From Pelomonas sp. BJYL3 (GTDB lineage: Bacteria > Pseudomonadota > Gammaproteobacteria > Burkholderiales > Burkholderiaceae_C): DNA of 64,000 nucleotides. Where the stretch lies: positions 186,001 to 250,000 of the forward strand of contig NZ_JANZKX010000006.1 of assembly GCF_027257975.1 (NCBI RefSeq). Direction: 5' to 3'. Positions 8,487-17,707 of the stretch are shown here, one piece after another. The stretch's first letter is position 1. Each line of letters starts with the position of its first letter. The notes beneath the pieces are model-generated. The model made no database searches. It worked only from the letters and a program-made list of their open reading frames with translations, and was not told the origin of the DNA. Position numbers and translations under genes: made by a program.

Positions 8487-8800
8487 AGCAGATGGAAGTG
8501 ACCATCATGGGCCAGAGCTATCTGCTGGGGTGCCCGGAAGGCGGCGAAGCCGCGCTGAGCAAGGCCGTGGCGCAGGTCGACCGCGAGATGTGTGGCATCC
8601 GTGACGCCGGCCGGATCAAGGCCCGCGAGCGCATCGCCGTGCTGGCCGCGCTGAACCTGGCCTACCAGCTCGCCGAGCAGCCCTCGGCCCGCGCCGGCGC
8701 GTCGTCGGCCCCGGCCAGCCCGGAAGGCGCCCTACCTGATCTCGACGGGCTCATCAAACGCCTCGACGAAGCCCTTGCCCAGGATGGGCAACTGCTCTGA
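8483..8800 (+). CDS. zapA: Cell division protein ZapA
   Basis: A 105-residue FtsZ-ring-associated protein that promotes Z-ring bundling. The N-terminal globular domain (MEVTIMGQSYLLGCPEGGE, then VDREMCGIRDAGRIKARERIAVLAALN) matches ZapA, followed by the dimerising helix and an Ala/Ser/Pro-rich linker with a short C-terminal helix. It is directly followed by the 6S RNA gene, the usual zapA-ssrS order of beta- and gammaproteobacteria. Confidence 0.92.
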   Translation: MKQMEVTIMGQSYLLGCPEGGEAALSKAVAQVDREMCGIRDAGRIKARERIAVLAALNLAYQLAEQPSARAGASSAPASPEGALPDLDGLIKRLDEALAQDGQLL

Positions 8801-8818
8801 ACAAGGCCGGCGAGGCCC

Positions 8819-8824
8819 TAGAAT
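8819..8824 (+). promoter_or_regulatory. -10 box (TAGAAT) for 6S RNA
   Basis: TAGAAT is placed so that transcription would begin about 6-7 nt downstream, at the base of the predicted 6S terminal stem (8831). This agreement between promoter and RNA fold supports both calls. Confidence 0.5.
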
Positions 8825-8829
8825 GGGCT

Positions 8830-9007
8830 CGTCCGTTGCGTTCGCGTGAGTCTTATATTTCCTTGAACCGATGCTCTTTGAGCATGGGCTTGGAACATCG
8901 CCTGGCTGGTGTGATCGTCTCGCGTCAGATGAACCCGAAGCCTTGCTGACCTCGCCCACCTGAATCCCCTGGGTTCAGGAATGCGGCTCACGGCTCGCGG
9001 CGGACAC
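8830..9007 (+). ncRNA. ssrS: 6S RNA (RNA polymerase sigma-70 holoenzyme regulator)
   Basis: 6S RNA mimics an open promoter and sequesters the housekeeping RNA polymerase. The closing stem is visible: GTCCGTTGCG (8831-8840) pairs with CGCGGCGGAC (8996-9005) using two G-U wobbles. Internal signatures resemble E. coli 6S: GGCTGGTGTG, CCCGAAGCCTTGCTGAC and the CACCTGAATCCCCTGGGTTCAGG hairpin region near 8957-8980. It is about 178 nt, normal for the family, and sits just after zapA. The ends are estimated from the stem and the -10 box. No product is encoded between zapA and the EVE gene. Confidence 0.85.
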
Positions 9008-9114
9008 CCTCTTCCCGCCTGTTGCGCCCCTGCCCGGGGTCGCGGCAGCATCCGCCCGGCCCGCGCCTCGGCTGGCACGGGCCCCCAGGCGCCTCTTGCG
9101 CTGAGCCCCTGCCC

Positions 9115-9573
9115 ATGAATTACTGGCTGATGAAGTCGGAGCCGGACGAGTGCTCCATCGACGACCTGGCCGCTGCGCCGGGCCAGACCGTGCCCTGGAT
9201 CGGCGTGCGCAACTACCAGGCCCGCAACTTCATGCGCGATGCCATGCGGCTGGGCGACGGCGTGCTGTTCTATCACTCCTCCTGCCCGCAACCCGGCATC
9301 GCCGGCATCGGCAAGGTGAGCAGCGCGGCCTACACGGACGCCAGCCAGTTCGACCCCGACAGCCCCTATTTCGACCCCAAGTCCAAGCCGGAGGCGCCGC
9401 GCTGGCTGCATGTCGACGTGGGCTTCGTGCGCAAGACCCGGCTGCTGGGCCTGACGGAGATGCGCCAGCATGCCAGCCTGGCCAGCATGCGGGTGCTGCA
9501 GGCCGGCAACCGGCTGTCCATCACGCCGGTGAGCCCCGAGGAATGGCAGTCCGTGATGGACCTGCTGGGCTAG
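9115..9573 (+). CDS. EVE domain-containing protein
   Basis: A 152-residue single-domain EVE protein (PUA-like fold thought to bind modified nucleobases). It begins MNYWLMKSEPDECSIDDL and contains WIGVRNYQARNFMRD and GDGVLFYHSSC, typical of the family. The function in this organism is unknown; tRNA maturation or base recognition roles are proposed for relatives. Its TAG stop (9571-9573) lies within the 6-bp target duplicated by an IS481-family insertion, so the protein is unchanged but its downstream sequence is now the IS. Confidence 0.9.
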   Translation: MNYWLMKSEPDECSIDDLAAAPGQTVPWIGVRNYQARNFMRDAMRLGDGVLFYHSSCPQPGIAGIGKVSSAAYTDASQFDPDSPYFDPKSKPEAPRWLHVDVGFVRKTRLLGLTEMRQHASLASMRVLQAGNRLSITPVSPEEWQSVMDLLG

Positions 9574-9574
9574 A
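9569..9574. repeat. Left target-site duplication of the IS481-family element (GCTAGA)
   Basis: GCTAGA flanks the left end and is repeated exactly at 10618-10623. It fits the NCTAGN target known for IS481. Confidence 0.92.
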
Positions 9575-10520
9575 TGTGAAGCGTCAAGAGGTTGTTTCTT
9601 GACGAACTGAGTCTTGAGATGGGCGGCAAGCCACCGATGCCGCTGTGCGGACGGTGGCAGTTGTAGTGATGCTGCCAGCGAGCCAAAGCCTCAGTGCGCT
9701 GCGCCGAGTTCTGGTACGTCCAGCCATAGGCCCATTCGCGCAGCGCCGACTGGATGAAGCGCTCGGCCTTGCCATTGGTCTGAGGCCGGTAGGGCTTGGT
9801 GAACGAGTGCTTGATGCCCAGATCGAGACAGGCCTGGCGGAACTCGCGTGAGCGGAAGGCCGAGCCGTTGTCGGTGAGCAAGCGCAGCACGACGACTCCC
9901 ATCCTGGCGTAGTACGCCACGGCGTTTCGCAGGAACAGCACCGCCTGCGCCTTCTTCTCGTCCGGATGCATGGCCGTGAAGGCCAGGCGGGCGTGATCGT
10001 CGATGGCGACGAACAGCGTCTCCCAGCCCGCGCCGTCGACCGAGTCGCGCCGGTTGCCCGTGACGCGATGGCTCGGGCGCACGATGCGGCCGAGCTTCTT
10101 GGTGTCGATGTGCAGCAGCTCTCCCGGCGCCTCGCGCTCGTAGCGCACCACAGGCGGGGCGGGTTCCAGCTCGCTGAGCTTGGACAGTCCGGCGCGCGCC
10201 AGCACGCGGCTGACCGTCGAGGCCGACACGCCCACGCTGCGTGCGATGTGGGACTGCAGCATGCGCCGGCGTCGCAGCTCGACGATGAGCAGCGCCTTGG
10301 CCGGATCGACGCTGCGCGGCGAGTGCATGGGGCGCGACGAGGCATCGGCCAGCGCAGCCTCACCCCCGGCCAGATAGCGCCCCAGCCACTTCCGGGCGGT
10401 GGGCGCCGTCACGCCGTGCGCAGCGGCGGCTTCAGGGGCACTGAGACCGCCGGTGATCATCTGTTTGACCATCTCGATGCGGCGGGCGTACGTAAGTCGG
10501 GCATGCTTATGGCTGTTCAT
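9570..10520 (-). CDS. IS481-family transposase
   Basis: A 316-residue DDE transposase. N-terminal helix-turn-helix segments (ARRIEMVKQMITGGLSAPE, and SHIARSVGVSASTVSRVLARAG) are followed by the catalytic core: Asp in LHIDTKKLG, Asp in RLLTDNGSAF, Glu in NGKAERFIQSAL. It is intact with no frameshift. The last codon (Ile, part) and the stop codon lie outside the IS end at 9575: the TAG stop comes from the duplicated CTAG target. An intact frame and perfect target duplication suggest a recent insertion. Confidence 0.93.
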   Translation of the reverse strand: MNSHKHARLTYARRIEMVKQMITGGLSAPEAAAAHGVTAPTARKWLGRYLAGGEAALADASSRPMHSPRSVDPAKALLIVELRRRRMLQSHIARSVGVSASTVSRVLARAGLSKLSELEPAPPVVRYEREAPGELLHIDTKKLGRIVRPSHRVTGNRRDSVDGAGWETLFVAIDDHARLAFTAMHPDEKKAQAVLFLRNAVAYYARMGVVVLRLLTDNGSAFRSREFRQACLDLGIKHSFTKPYRPQTNGKAERFIQSALREWAYGWTYQNSAQRTEALARWQHHYNCHRPHSGIGGLPPISRLSSSRNNLLTLHI

Positions 10521-10617
10521 CCGGTGTTGGCTCTGGAGTGGATTGGGTGTTTGGCGACTTCCAGTCTCTCAAACCCAATCCGGATGAACACCGGATACAA
10601 CCTATTGAAGCTTCACA
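9575..10617 (-). mobile_element. Complete IS481-family insertion sequence, 1043 bp
   Basis: The terminal inverted repeats are about 21 bp, 9575-9595 (TGTGAAGCGTCAAGAGGTTGT in part) against the reverse complement of 10597-10617, matching at 18 of 21 positions and both starting TGTGAAGC. They are bounded by the direct repeat GCTAGA on both sides. The length and NCTAGN target specificity are characteristic of IS481. It carries one transposase gene reading leftward. Confidence 0.95.
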
Positions 10618-10623
10618 GCTAGA
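10618..10623. repeat. Right target-site duplication of the IS481-family element (GCTAGA)
   Basis: Exact copy of 9569-9574. Confidence 0.92.
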
Positions 10624-10639
10624 CCGGCGATTTGGCCAG

Positions 10640-10696
10640 CGAATAGGCCAAGGAATAGGTCAGCGAATATGCCGCGAACAGACCGCGAATAGACCG
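10640..10696. repeat. Degenerate 11-bp tandem repeat downstream of the IS
   Basis: About five units of 11-13 bp resembling CGAATAGRCCG are seen (starts near 10640, 10653, 10664, 10675 and 10686). This is the sequence that originally followed the EVE gene stop codon. No hairpin with a T-run and no gene are seen in 10618-10778. Confidence 0.6.
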
Positions 10697-10778
10697 GCCA
10701 CGGGCCCTGGCAAGCAGAGCTCTCCCACGCCGGCCATCATGCCCTCCGGGCTCAGATGGTTCGCTCCCGGAGAACTGC

Positions 10779-11813
10779 TCAGGGCTGGCTGCCGAAGGGA
10801 ATGGGCGCCAGCACGACCTGGTTGCCCCCGCGACGCTGCGCCTCCTGGATGGCCGACTGAGCGGCTTCCAGCAGTTCCTCCTGGCGCGAGGCGGTGTGCG
10901 GGAAGCTGGCCACGCCCATGGACAGCGAGAGATGCAGGTCCAGGCCCTGCACCACGATGATCTGGGTCACGCACTGCCTGCGCAGCTGCTCCATGCGGGC
11001 ATGGGCGGTGGCCAAGCCCACGCCGGACAGCAGCACCGCAAACAGCTGCTCGCCCACGCGGCAGGCCGCGTCCATGGCACGCGTATTGGCACGCAACATG
11101 CGGCCCAGACCTTCCAGCATGCGCTGCTGGGCTTCGGCCCGCAGGTGCTGGACCTCGGCCGGCAAGGGATCCAGGGAGATCAGCACGAGGGCGAATTCGC
11201 GGTGTTCGCGGGTGGAGAGATCGATCTCGCGGAGCAGCTGGTCGTCGAACTGGGCGCGGAGGTAGAGGCCCGAGGTGTCGTCCCGACCGCTGCCCTTCTC
11301 GGACTCGCGGCGCAGCAGTTCCATGGACTTCTGCTGCTGCTCGATCTGCTGCAGCGCCCGCTGCAGGTGCGACTCGCGGTGCTTCTCCTCGGTGCGTTCG
11401 GACCACATCGACAGGATGTGATCGGCGCCCAGGGGCACACGGGTGACCATGAAATCGCGGCGGCGCCCCCCCAGCTCCAGGCGGTGCTCGCTGACCACCA
11501 CATTGCGCTGTGCCATGACGGCCTGCTCGACGCGACGCATGGCCTGGACTTCATCGCCCCGCATGAGGTCTACGTCGCTGCTGCCGACCAGGGACGATTC
11601 CGTCCGCTCGAAGAGCCGGTCCAGGCCCGCGCTGGCATACACATAGCGGCCGGTGGCCAGGGACTTGACCGCCAGAAAGGCACCCAGCGGCTCGGCCAGG
11701 CTCAACAGGGCTCCGGCTGCACCGCTGTCGGACAGGCCCTGCGACTGCAGCCAGTCCTGCAAGCTGCCCGGGCGTCCTGCCATGCCCTGTGCGATCGCCG
11801 ATTGAATGTCCAT
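10779..11813 (-). CDS. PAS-GGDEF protein with degenerate GGDEF motif (probably not a cyclase)
   Basis: A 344-residue cytosolic protein. An N-terminal ~150 residues look like a PAS/sensor domain (FLAVKSLATGRYVYASAGLDRLF). A short coiled-coil linker rich in Gln and Glu follows, then a GGDEF-type domain. The signature loop reads CRVGEQLFAVLL, so the GG(D/E)EF residues needed for c-di-GMP synthesis are replaced by VGEQL. It may bind GTP or a partner, or be purely regulatory. The ATG at 11813 is chosen because the upstream frame is Arg-rich with no domain. It is divergent from the flavoprotein gene. Confidence 0.8.
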   Translation of the reverse strand: MDIQSAIAQGMAGRPGSLQDWLQSQGLSDSGAAGALLSLAEPLGAFLAVKSLATGRYVYASAGLDRLFERTESSLVGSSDVDLMRGDEVQAMRRVEQAVMAQRNVVVSEHRLELGGRRRDFMVTRVPLGADHILSMWSERTEEKHRESHLQRALQQIEQQQKSMELLRRESEKGSGRDDTSGLYLRAQFDDQLLREIDLSTREHREFALVLISLDPLPAEVQHLRAEAQQRMLEGLGRMLRANTRAMDAACRVGEQLFAVLLSGVGLATAHARMEQLRRQCVTQIIVVQGLDLHLSLSMGVASFPHTASRQEELLEAAQSAIQEAQRRGGNQVVLAPIPFGSQP

Positions 11814-12177
11814 GCCTTGAAAGCCTTCTTGCTTCTTTCCAATGCTCCCTCGCGCCGGCCCGTGGGCGCGCCCTCGCCGGCGCGCACCGGGCGTCCAGTC
11901 CATCCCTTGCATGGATGTTCGCTGGCGGCCTTTGAATGCTCCGCGCATGGTAGCCAAATCCGGAGCGCTTGGCGGTCACGCCTGCCCCCTATTTGGGTCA
12001 TCCTTCTCGTCCGGGAAGCTCCCAGGTTCATTGTGCGGATGGCGCGCGCCGCATCCTTTGGCAGGTTATGGCGCCCATGCAGCGAAAATACCCGATTTCC
12101 GCCCGGCCTTGCCCTCGCAGGCTTGCCTGCGGATTCGATCCCTGCTCAGCGCCCTTTCCTGCGCCACTTCAGCCTTC
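11814..12177. other. 364-bp divergent intergenic region
   Basis: Lies between the degenerate GGDEF gene and the flavoprotein gene. It contains a small GC hairpin (GCAGGCTTGCCTGC, 12117-12130). No convincing -35/-10 pair, small gene or known RNA was recognised. It must hold the promoters of both genes. Confidence 0.4.
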
Positions 12178-13422
12178 ATGCCTGCCACTCCTGACTTCGA
12201 CCTTCTCATCATCGGCGCCGGAGCTGCCGGCCTCTTCTGTGCCGCCCAGGCCGGCCAGCTGGGATTGCGAGCCCTGCTGATCGACCATTCGCCCCGGCTG
12301 GCGGAAAAGATCCGCATTTCCGGCGGCGGGCGCTGCAACTTCACCAACCGCGAAGCCGGCCCCGGCAATTACCTCTCCGAGAACCCGCATTTCTGCCGCT
12401 CTGCCCTGGCACGCTACACGCCCCAGGACTTCATCGCCCTGCTGCAGAAACATGGGATCGGCTTCCATGAGAAGCACCGCGGCCAATTGTTCTGTGACGA
12501 AGGCAGCGAGCGCATCATCCAGATGTTGAGAGATGAGTGCGATGCCGTGGGCGTGCAGCGCTGGCAGCCTTGCACCGTGGCGGCCGTCCATGCCCTGGAC
12601 CAGGGCTTTGAGCTGGAGACCAGCCAGGGCCCCGTGCGCGCCCCGTCGCTCGTGGTGGCCTGTGGCGGCCTGCCCGTGCCCAAGATCGGTGCCAGCGACT
12701 TCGGCCTGCGACTGGCCCAGCAGTTTGGCCACGACCTGGTCACACCGCGCCCGGCGCTCGTGCCCCTGACCTTCTCCGAGCAAAGCTGGGCGCCCTTTGC
12801 CGAGCTGGCCGGCCTGTCGCTGGAAGTCGTCGTCAGCGCGGGCCAGGGCAAGCAGCGCACCCGCTTTCTGGAGGACCTGCTGTTCACCCACCGAGGCCTC
12901 AGCGGTCCCGCCATCCTGCAGATCTCCAGCTACTGGCAGCCGGGTCAGGCCATCGAGATCGACCTCCTGCCCACCCTGGACCTGGCGGCAGCCCTGCGCG
13001 AAGCCAAGTCGGGCAGCCGCAAGCAGCTGGGCAATGTGCTGGGTGAGTGGATGCCCGCCCGCCTGGCCCAGACCTGGTTGGCCCAGCAAGGGCTGGACGG
13101 AAGCCGCCCCATGGCCGATTGCAGGGACAAGGACCTCGAAGCCCTCGCCCGCAGCCTCAAGCAATGGCAACTCACGCCCGCCGGCGATGAGGGATGGAAG
13201 AAGGCCGAGGTGATGCGAGGCGGCGTCAGCACGCGTGAACTCAGCTCCCAGACCCTGGAGAGCCGACGCCAGCCGGGCCTGTACTTCATCGGCGAGGTCG
13301 TGGACGTCACCGGCTGGCTGGGCGGCTACAACTTCCAGTGGGCCTGGGCGAGCGCCCATGCCTGCGCCCAGGGCGTCCTGGCCCGCCAGCAGCAGCTGAG
13401 CGCTGATGCGGCAACGGCCTGA
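12178..13422 (+). CDS. HI0933/BaiN-family FAD-dependent flavoprotein (NAD(P)/FAD oxidoreductase)
   Basis: A 414-residue flavoprotein with an N-terminal Rossmann motif LLIIGAGAAGLFCA (about 8-21) and the family signature ISGGGRCNFTN. A second conserved ACGGLPVPKIGASDFG appears mid-protein, and the C-terminal FAD-binding segment is GEVVDVTGWLGGYNFQWAWASA. The biochemical role of the family outside bile-acid BaiN and a few relatives is not settled. The ATG at 12178 is chosen by the start of the nucleotide-binding motif. Confidence 0.88.
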   Translation: MPATPDFDLLIIGAGAAGLFCAAQAGQLGLRALLIDHSPRLAEKIRISGGGRCNFTNREAGPGNYLSENPHFCRSALARYTPQDFIALLQKHGIGFHEKHRGQLFCDEGSERIIQMLRDECDAVGVQRWQPCTVAAVHALDQGFELETSQGPVRAPSLVVACGGLPVPKIGASDFGLRLAQQFGHDLVTPRPALVPLTFSEQSWAPFAELAGLSLEVVVSAGQGKQRTRFLEDLLFTHRGLSGPAILQISSYWQPGQAIEIDLLPTLDLAAALREAKSGSRKQLGNVLGEWMPARLAQTWLAQQGLDGSRPMADCRDKDLEALARSLKQWQLTPAGDEGWKKAEVMRGGVSTRELSSQTLESRRQPGLYFIGEVVDVTGWLGGYNFQWAWASAHACAQGVLARQQQLSADAATA

Positions 13423-13441
13423 ACCCCGCCTTGACGGCATC

Positions 13442-13471
13442 TTGGCGAAGTGTCAAATCTGTGGCTATAAT
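13442..13471 (+). promoter_or_regulatory. Sigma-70 promoter of rpsU
   Basis: TTGGCG (13442-13447) and TATAAT (13466-13471) are separated by 18 bp. It is the best -10 box in the window, as expected for a ribosomal protein gene. Confidence 0.75.
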
Positions 13472-13606
13472 CCCGGTCTTTGCTAGCAAACCAGCGCGTC
13501 GATTCGGAAGCGGACTCCGGATACTTCCGCTTCAGAGCTGCCGGACCAATCCTGGTCTGAACAGTTCAGGCGAACACCGAGCGCACATTGAAGGAACCAT
13601 TGCTTC

Positions 13607-13819
13607 ATGACCACCATTCGCGTCAAAGAAAACGAGCCGTTCGACGTGGCCCTGCGTCGCTTCAAGCGCACCATCGAAAAGCTGGGCCTGCTCACCGAGC
13701 TGCGTGCTCGTGAGTTCTACGAGAAGCCCACCGCCGAGCGCAAGCGCAAGAAGGCTGCCGCCGTCAAGCGTCATTACAAGCGCGTGCGCAGCATGCAGCT
13801 GCCCAAGAAGCTGTACTGA
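13607..13819 (+). CDS. rpsU: 30S ribosomal protein bS21
   Basis: A 70-residue, strongly basic protein of the small ribosomal subunit, needed for initiation on natural mRNAs. [21 protein letters not shown] and [14 protein letters not shown] are classic S21 sequence. It has its own strong promoter and a terminator downstream. The yqeY-like gene behind it keeps the rpsU-yqeY order seen in many proteobacteria. Confidence 0.98.
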
Positions 13820-13893
13820 GCTTCTTGCTGAGCTTGTCGTTTTCTGGCGCCGTCAGGCGTCCACGCTGCTGAAGAGGCTTGCCTCTTCAACAA

Positions 13894-13925
13894 AGCCCGC
13901 GCAGGACGCTGTCGCGGGCTTTTTC
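13894..13925 (+). terminator. Rho-independent terminator after rpsU
   Basis: AGCCCGCG (13894-13901) pairs with CGCGGGCT (13913-13920), followed by five T. Confidence 0.88.
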
Positions 13926-13992
13926 CATTTCAGCGCTTGATTCAGGTCCTGAACCAGGCCGACCGTCCGCCTCTTTTTACCGATTGATCCCC

Positions 13993-14439
13993 ATGACGCT
14001 CAAAGAACGCATCACCGAAGACATGAAGGCCGCCATGCGCGCCAAGGAAGCCGACAAGCTCTCCACCATCCGCATGCTGCTGGCCGCCGTCAAGCAGAAG
14101 GAGGTCGACGAGCGCATGGAGGTGGACGACGTCATGCTGGTCGGCATCGTGGACAAGCTCATCAAGCAGCGCAAGGACGCCATCGCCCAGTACACCGCCG
14201 CTGCACGCCAGGACCTGGCTGACAAGGAAGCCGCGGAAGTCGTGGTCCTGGAAGCCTACCTGCCGGCCCGCCTGAGCGAAGCCGAGATCCAGTCCGCCGT
14301 GGCCGCCATCGTGGCCGAGCTGGGCGCCAAGGGCCCGGGCGACATGGGCAAGGTGATGGGCGCCGTCAAGACCCAGCTGGCCGGCAAGGCCGACATGGGA
14401 CTGGTGTCTGCCGCGGTCAAGAAGGCCCTGGCGCCCTGA
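13993..14439 (+). CDS. yqeY: GatB/YqeY domain-containing protein
   Basis: A 148-residue helical protein of the YqeY family, related to the tail domain of GatB amidotransferase. MTLKERITEDMKAAMRAKEADKL and the C-terminal GPGDMGKVMGAVKTQLAGKADM are family landmarks. A tRNA-dependent amidation role is suggested in the literature but unproven for the free-standing form. The ATG at 13993 matches the family start. It lies immediately after the rpsU terminator. Confidence 0.9.
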   Translation: MTLKERITEDMKAAMRAKEADKLSTIRMLLAAVKQKEVDERMEVDDVMLVGIVDKLIKQRKDAIAQYTAAARQDLADKEAAEVVVLEAYLPARLSEAEIQSAVAAIVAELGAKGPGDMGKVMGAVKTQLAGKADMGLVSAAVKKALAP

Positions 14440-14482
14440 TCCCGCTAGCATCACCCGCCTGCACCACACGGAGCCTCGCACC

Positions 14483-14824
14483 ATGACCCTGCCGCTCAAT
14501 CGCCTGACGCCCGACTTCGCCGTCGCCCCTCAGCTGGAGCCCGCGGCCATGGCCGAGGCCGCCGCTGCGGGCTTTCGCAGCGTGATCAACAACCGCCCCG
14601 ATGGCGAGGGCGGCCCCGAGCAGCCCAGCAGCGCCAGCGTGGCCGCCGCCGCGGCCGAGGCGGGCCTGCAGTACGCGCATCTGCCGGTGGCGGGCGGCTA
14701 TCAGTCGCCAGAGGAGATTGCCGCCTTCCGCGAACTGCTGGCCACCCTGCCGGGCCCCGTGCTGGCCTTCTGCCGCTCGGGCGCACGCTGCACCAAGCTC
14801 TACGTGGCAGCCACCCAGGGCTGA
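14483..14824 (+). CDS. DUF442/TIGR01244 family protein-tyrosine-phosphatase-like protein
   Basis: A 113-residue, single-domain protein of the beta-lactamase-hydrolase-like phosphatase (DUF442) family. The Cys-x5-Arg phosphatase loop is present as FCRSGARCTKLY. It starts with the usual LNRLTPDFAVAPQL. Relatives fused to metallo-beta-lactamase domains act in sulfide detoxification; here only the phosphatase-like domain is present. The substrate is unknown. Confidence 0.82.
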   Translation: MTLPLNRLTPDFAVAPQLEPAAMAEAAAAGFRSVINNRPDGEGGPEQPSSASVAAAAAEAGLQYAHLPVAGGYQSPEEIAAFRELLATLPGPVLAFCRSGARCTKLYVAATQG

Positions 14825-14982
14825 CCACGGCCGGCGGCCCCACGACGAAGGCGCCGCGCCCCGCCTGCTCGGGGCTTACCCTCATCCGGCGTCGAATTCA
14901 GGCAGCGTTCAGCGGGCAATCGATACAGTCCGGAGCAAGCTGACAGGGCCCACCGCCCTGCCCTTTGCTCCAGGAACTGCCC

Positions 14983-15587
14983 ATGAATGCCTTGATTGCC
15001 TTTGCGGAGGCCATCGACAGACTCAACGACCGGTTCGGCGTGCTCGCCGAATGGGCCGTGCTGCTGTCCTGCCTCATCAGCGCGGCCAATGCCGTCGTCC
15101 GCTACACCTTCGACTACAGCTCGAACTCCTTCCTCGAGATCCAGTGGTACCTGTTCGCCGCCTGCGTGATGCTGGGCGCGGCGCAGGTGCTGCGCATCAA
15201 CGAGCATGTGCGGGTGGACCTGGTCTACAGCCGCCTGTCCGGCAAGGGCAAGGTGATGGTCGACCTCTTCGGCATCACCGTCTTCCTGCTGCCCGTGATC
15301 GGCTACATGGCCTGGCTGTCCTGGGGGCTGTTCATGGGCAAGCTGACCACCGGGATGCGGCCGGACGACAGCATCGCCAGCCTGGGCTTCCTGGCCTATG
15401 TGCACAAGCTGCTGGTGAGCGGTGAGGTCTCCAGCAATGCAGGCGGCCTGATCCGCTGGCCCGCCGTGCTGATGCTGCCCCTGGGCTTTGCCCTGGTCTG
15501 GCTGCAGGGCGTGGCCGAGATCATCAAGCGCATCGGCTGGCTGAGCCACCGCTACAACATGGACACGCATTACGAGAGGCCCCTGCA

Positions 15588-15591
<4 letters not shown>
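14983..15591 (+). CDS. dctQ: TRAP transporter small permease (DctQ-type)
   Basis: A 202-residue inner-membrane protein with four hydrophobic helices and the DctQ features NAVVRYTFDYSSNSFLEIQWYLF and INEHVRVDL. It pairs with the large DctM subunit downstream (ATGA overlap at 15588). TRAP transporters import organic acids or related solutes using an ion gradient and a periplasmic binding protein; no DctP gene lies nearby. The ATG at 14983 is supported by CCAGGA upstream. Confidence 0.9.
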
Positions 15592-17174
<1,583 letters not shown>

Positions 17175-17195
17175 CATTGCCCCTGGCAAGGCGGA

Positions 17196-17226
17196 GCCGG
17201 CTGGCATCAAGGTCAGCCGGCTTTTT
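17196..17226 (+). terminator. Rho-independent terminator after dctM
   Basis: GCCGGCTG (17196-17203) pairs with CAGCCGGC (17214-17221), followed by five T. Confidence 0.88.
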
Positions 17227-17241
17227 CATGGCCCGCCTTTG

Positions 17242-17247
17242 TATAGT
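17242..17247 (+). promoter_or_regulatory. -10 box (TATAGT) almost touching the next start codon
   Basis: TATAGT ends 6 nt before the ATG at 17254. The expected transcription start coincides with the A of the ATG, implying a leaderless mRNA. Confidence 0.45.
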
Positions 17248-17253
17248 GCCGCC

Positions 17254-17655
17254 ATGGCCGCCCTTCACGAAAGCACGGACTTCCCTGGCAAAGCGGCGCT
17301 GCCCAAACGCTGGCAGGACGACGTCTACCGCTATTGCACTTTTGCCGATCTGGATCTGGAAGGTCAGGCGTTCGAGGGCCTGCTGGACGCCTGCGTCCTG
17401 AGCCACTGCACCTGGTACTGGGGCCTGTTCAACGGCACCCGCTTCATCGAGGTGGAATTCCGCAACTGCGTGTTCCGCGGCGCGGCCTTCGCTGCCTGCG
17501 TGTTCGTGAAGTGCAGGTTCGTGAACTGCCGCTTCCTCAAGGACCGCATGGAATCGCCCTGCAGATTCGACGACTGCGCCTGGTTCTCCTGCGAGCAGCT
17601 GGGCTGCGAGGGTCTGCCGCTCGCGGATGCGGCAGCACTGGCCGCGCCGCATTGA
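17254..17655 (+). CDS. Pentapeptide-repeat-like small protein
   Basis: A 133-residue protein with a Cys/Phe-rich middle (about 28-115) in which A(D/N)LXX-like quintets recur: CTFADLDLEGQAFEGLLDAC, FIEVEFRNCVFRGAAFAACV, FVKCRFVNCRFLKDRM. This suggests a short right-handed beta-helix. It has many cysteines (about ten), unusual for a cytosolic protein of this size. No catalytic motif is seen. The ATG at 17254 directly follows a -10-like box. Function unknown. Confidence 0.7.
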   Translation: MAALHESTDFPGKAALPKRWQDDVYRYCTFADLDLEGQAFEGLLDACVLSHCTWYWGLFNGTRFIEVEFRNCVFRGAAFAACVFVKCRFVNCRFLKDRMESPCRFDDCAWFSCEQLGCEGLPLADAAALAAPH

Positions 17656-17707
17656 CCACCCGGCAGCTTGCCGACCGACCAGGCGCCGCCGCTTGACCTG
17701 GAGTGCC

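Noticed and set aside
8801-9114. A small protein gene between zapA and the EVE gene
   Set aside because: The stretch folds as 6S RNA with a closing stem and conserved internal segments; frames there have no ribosome binding site.
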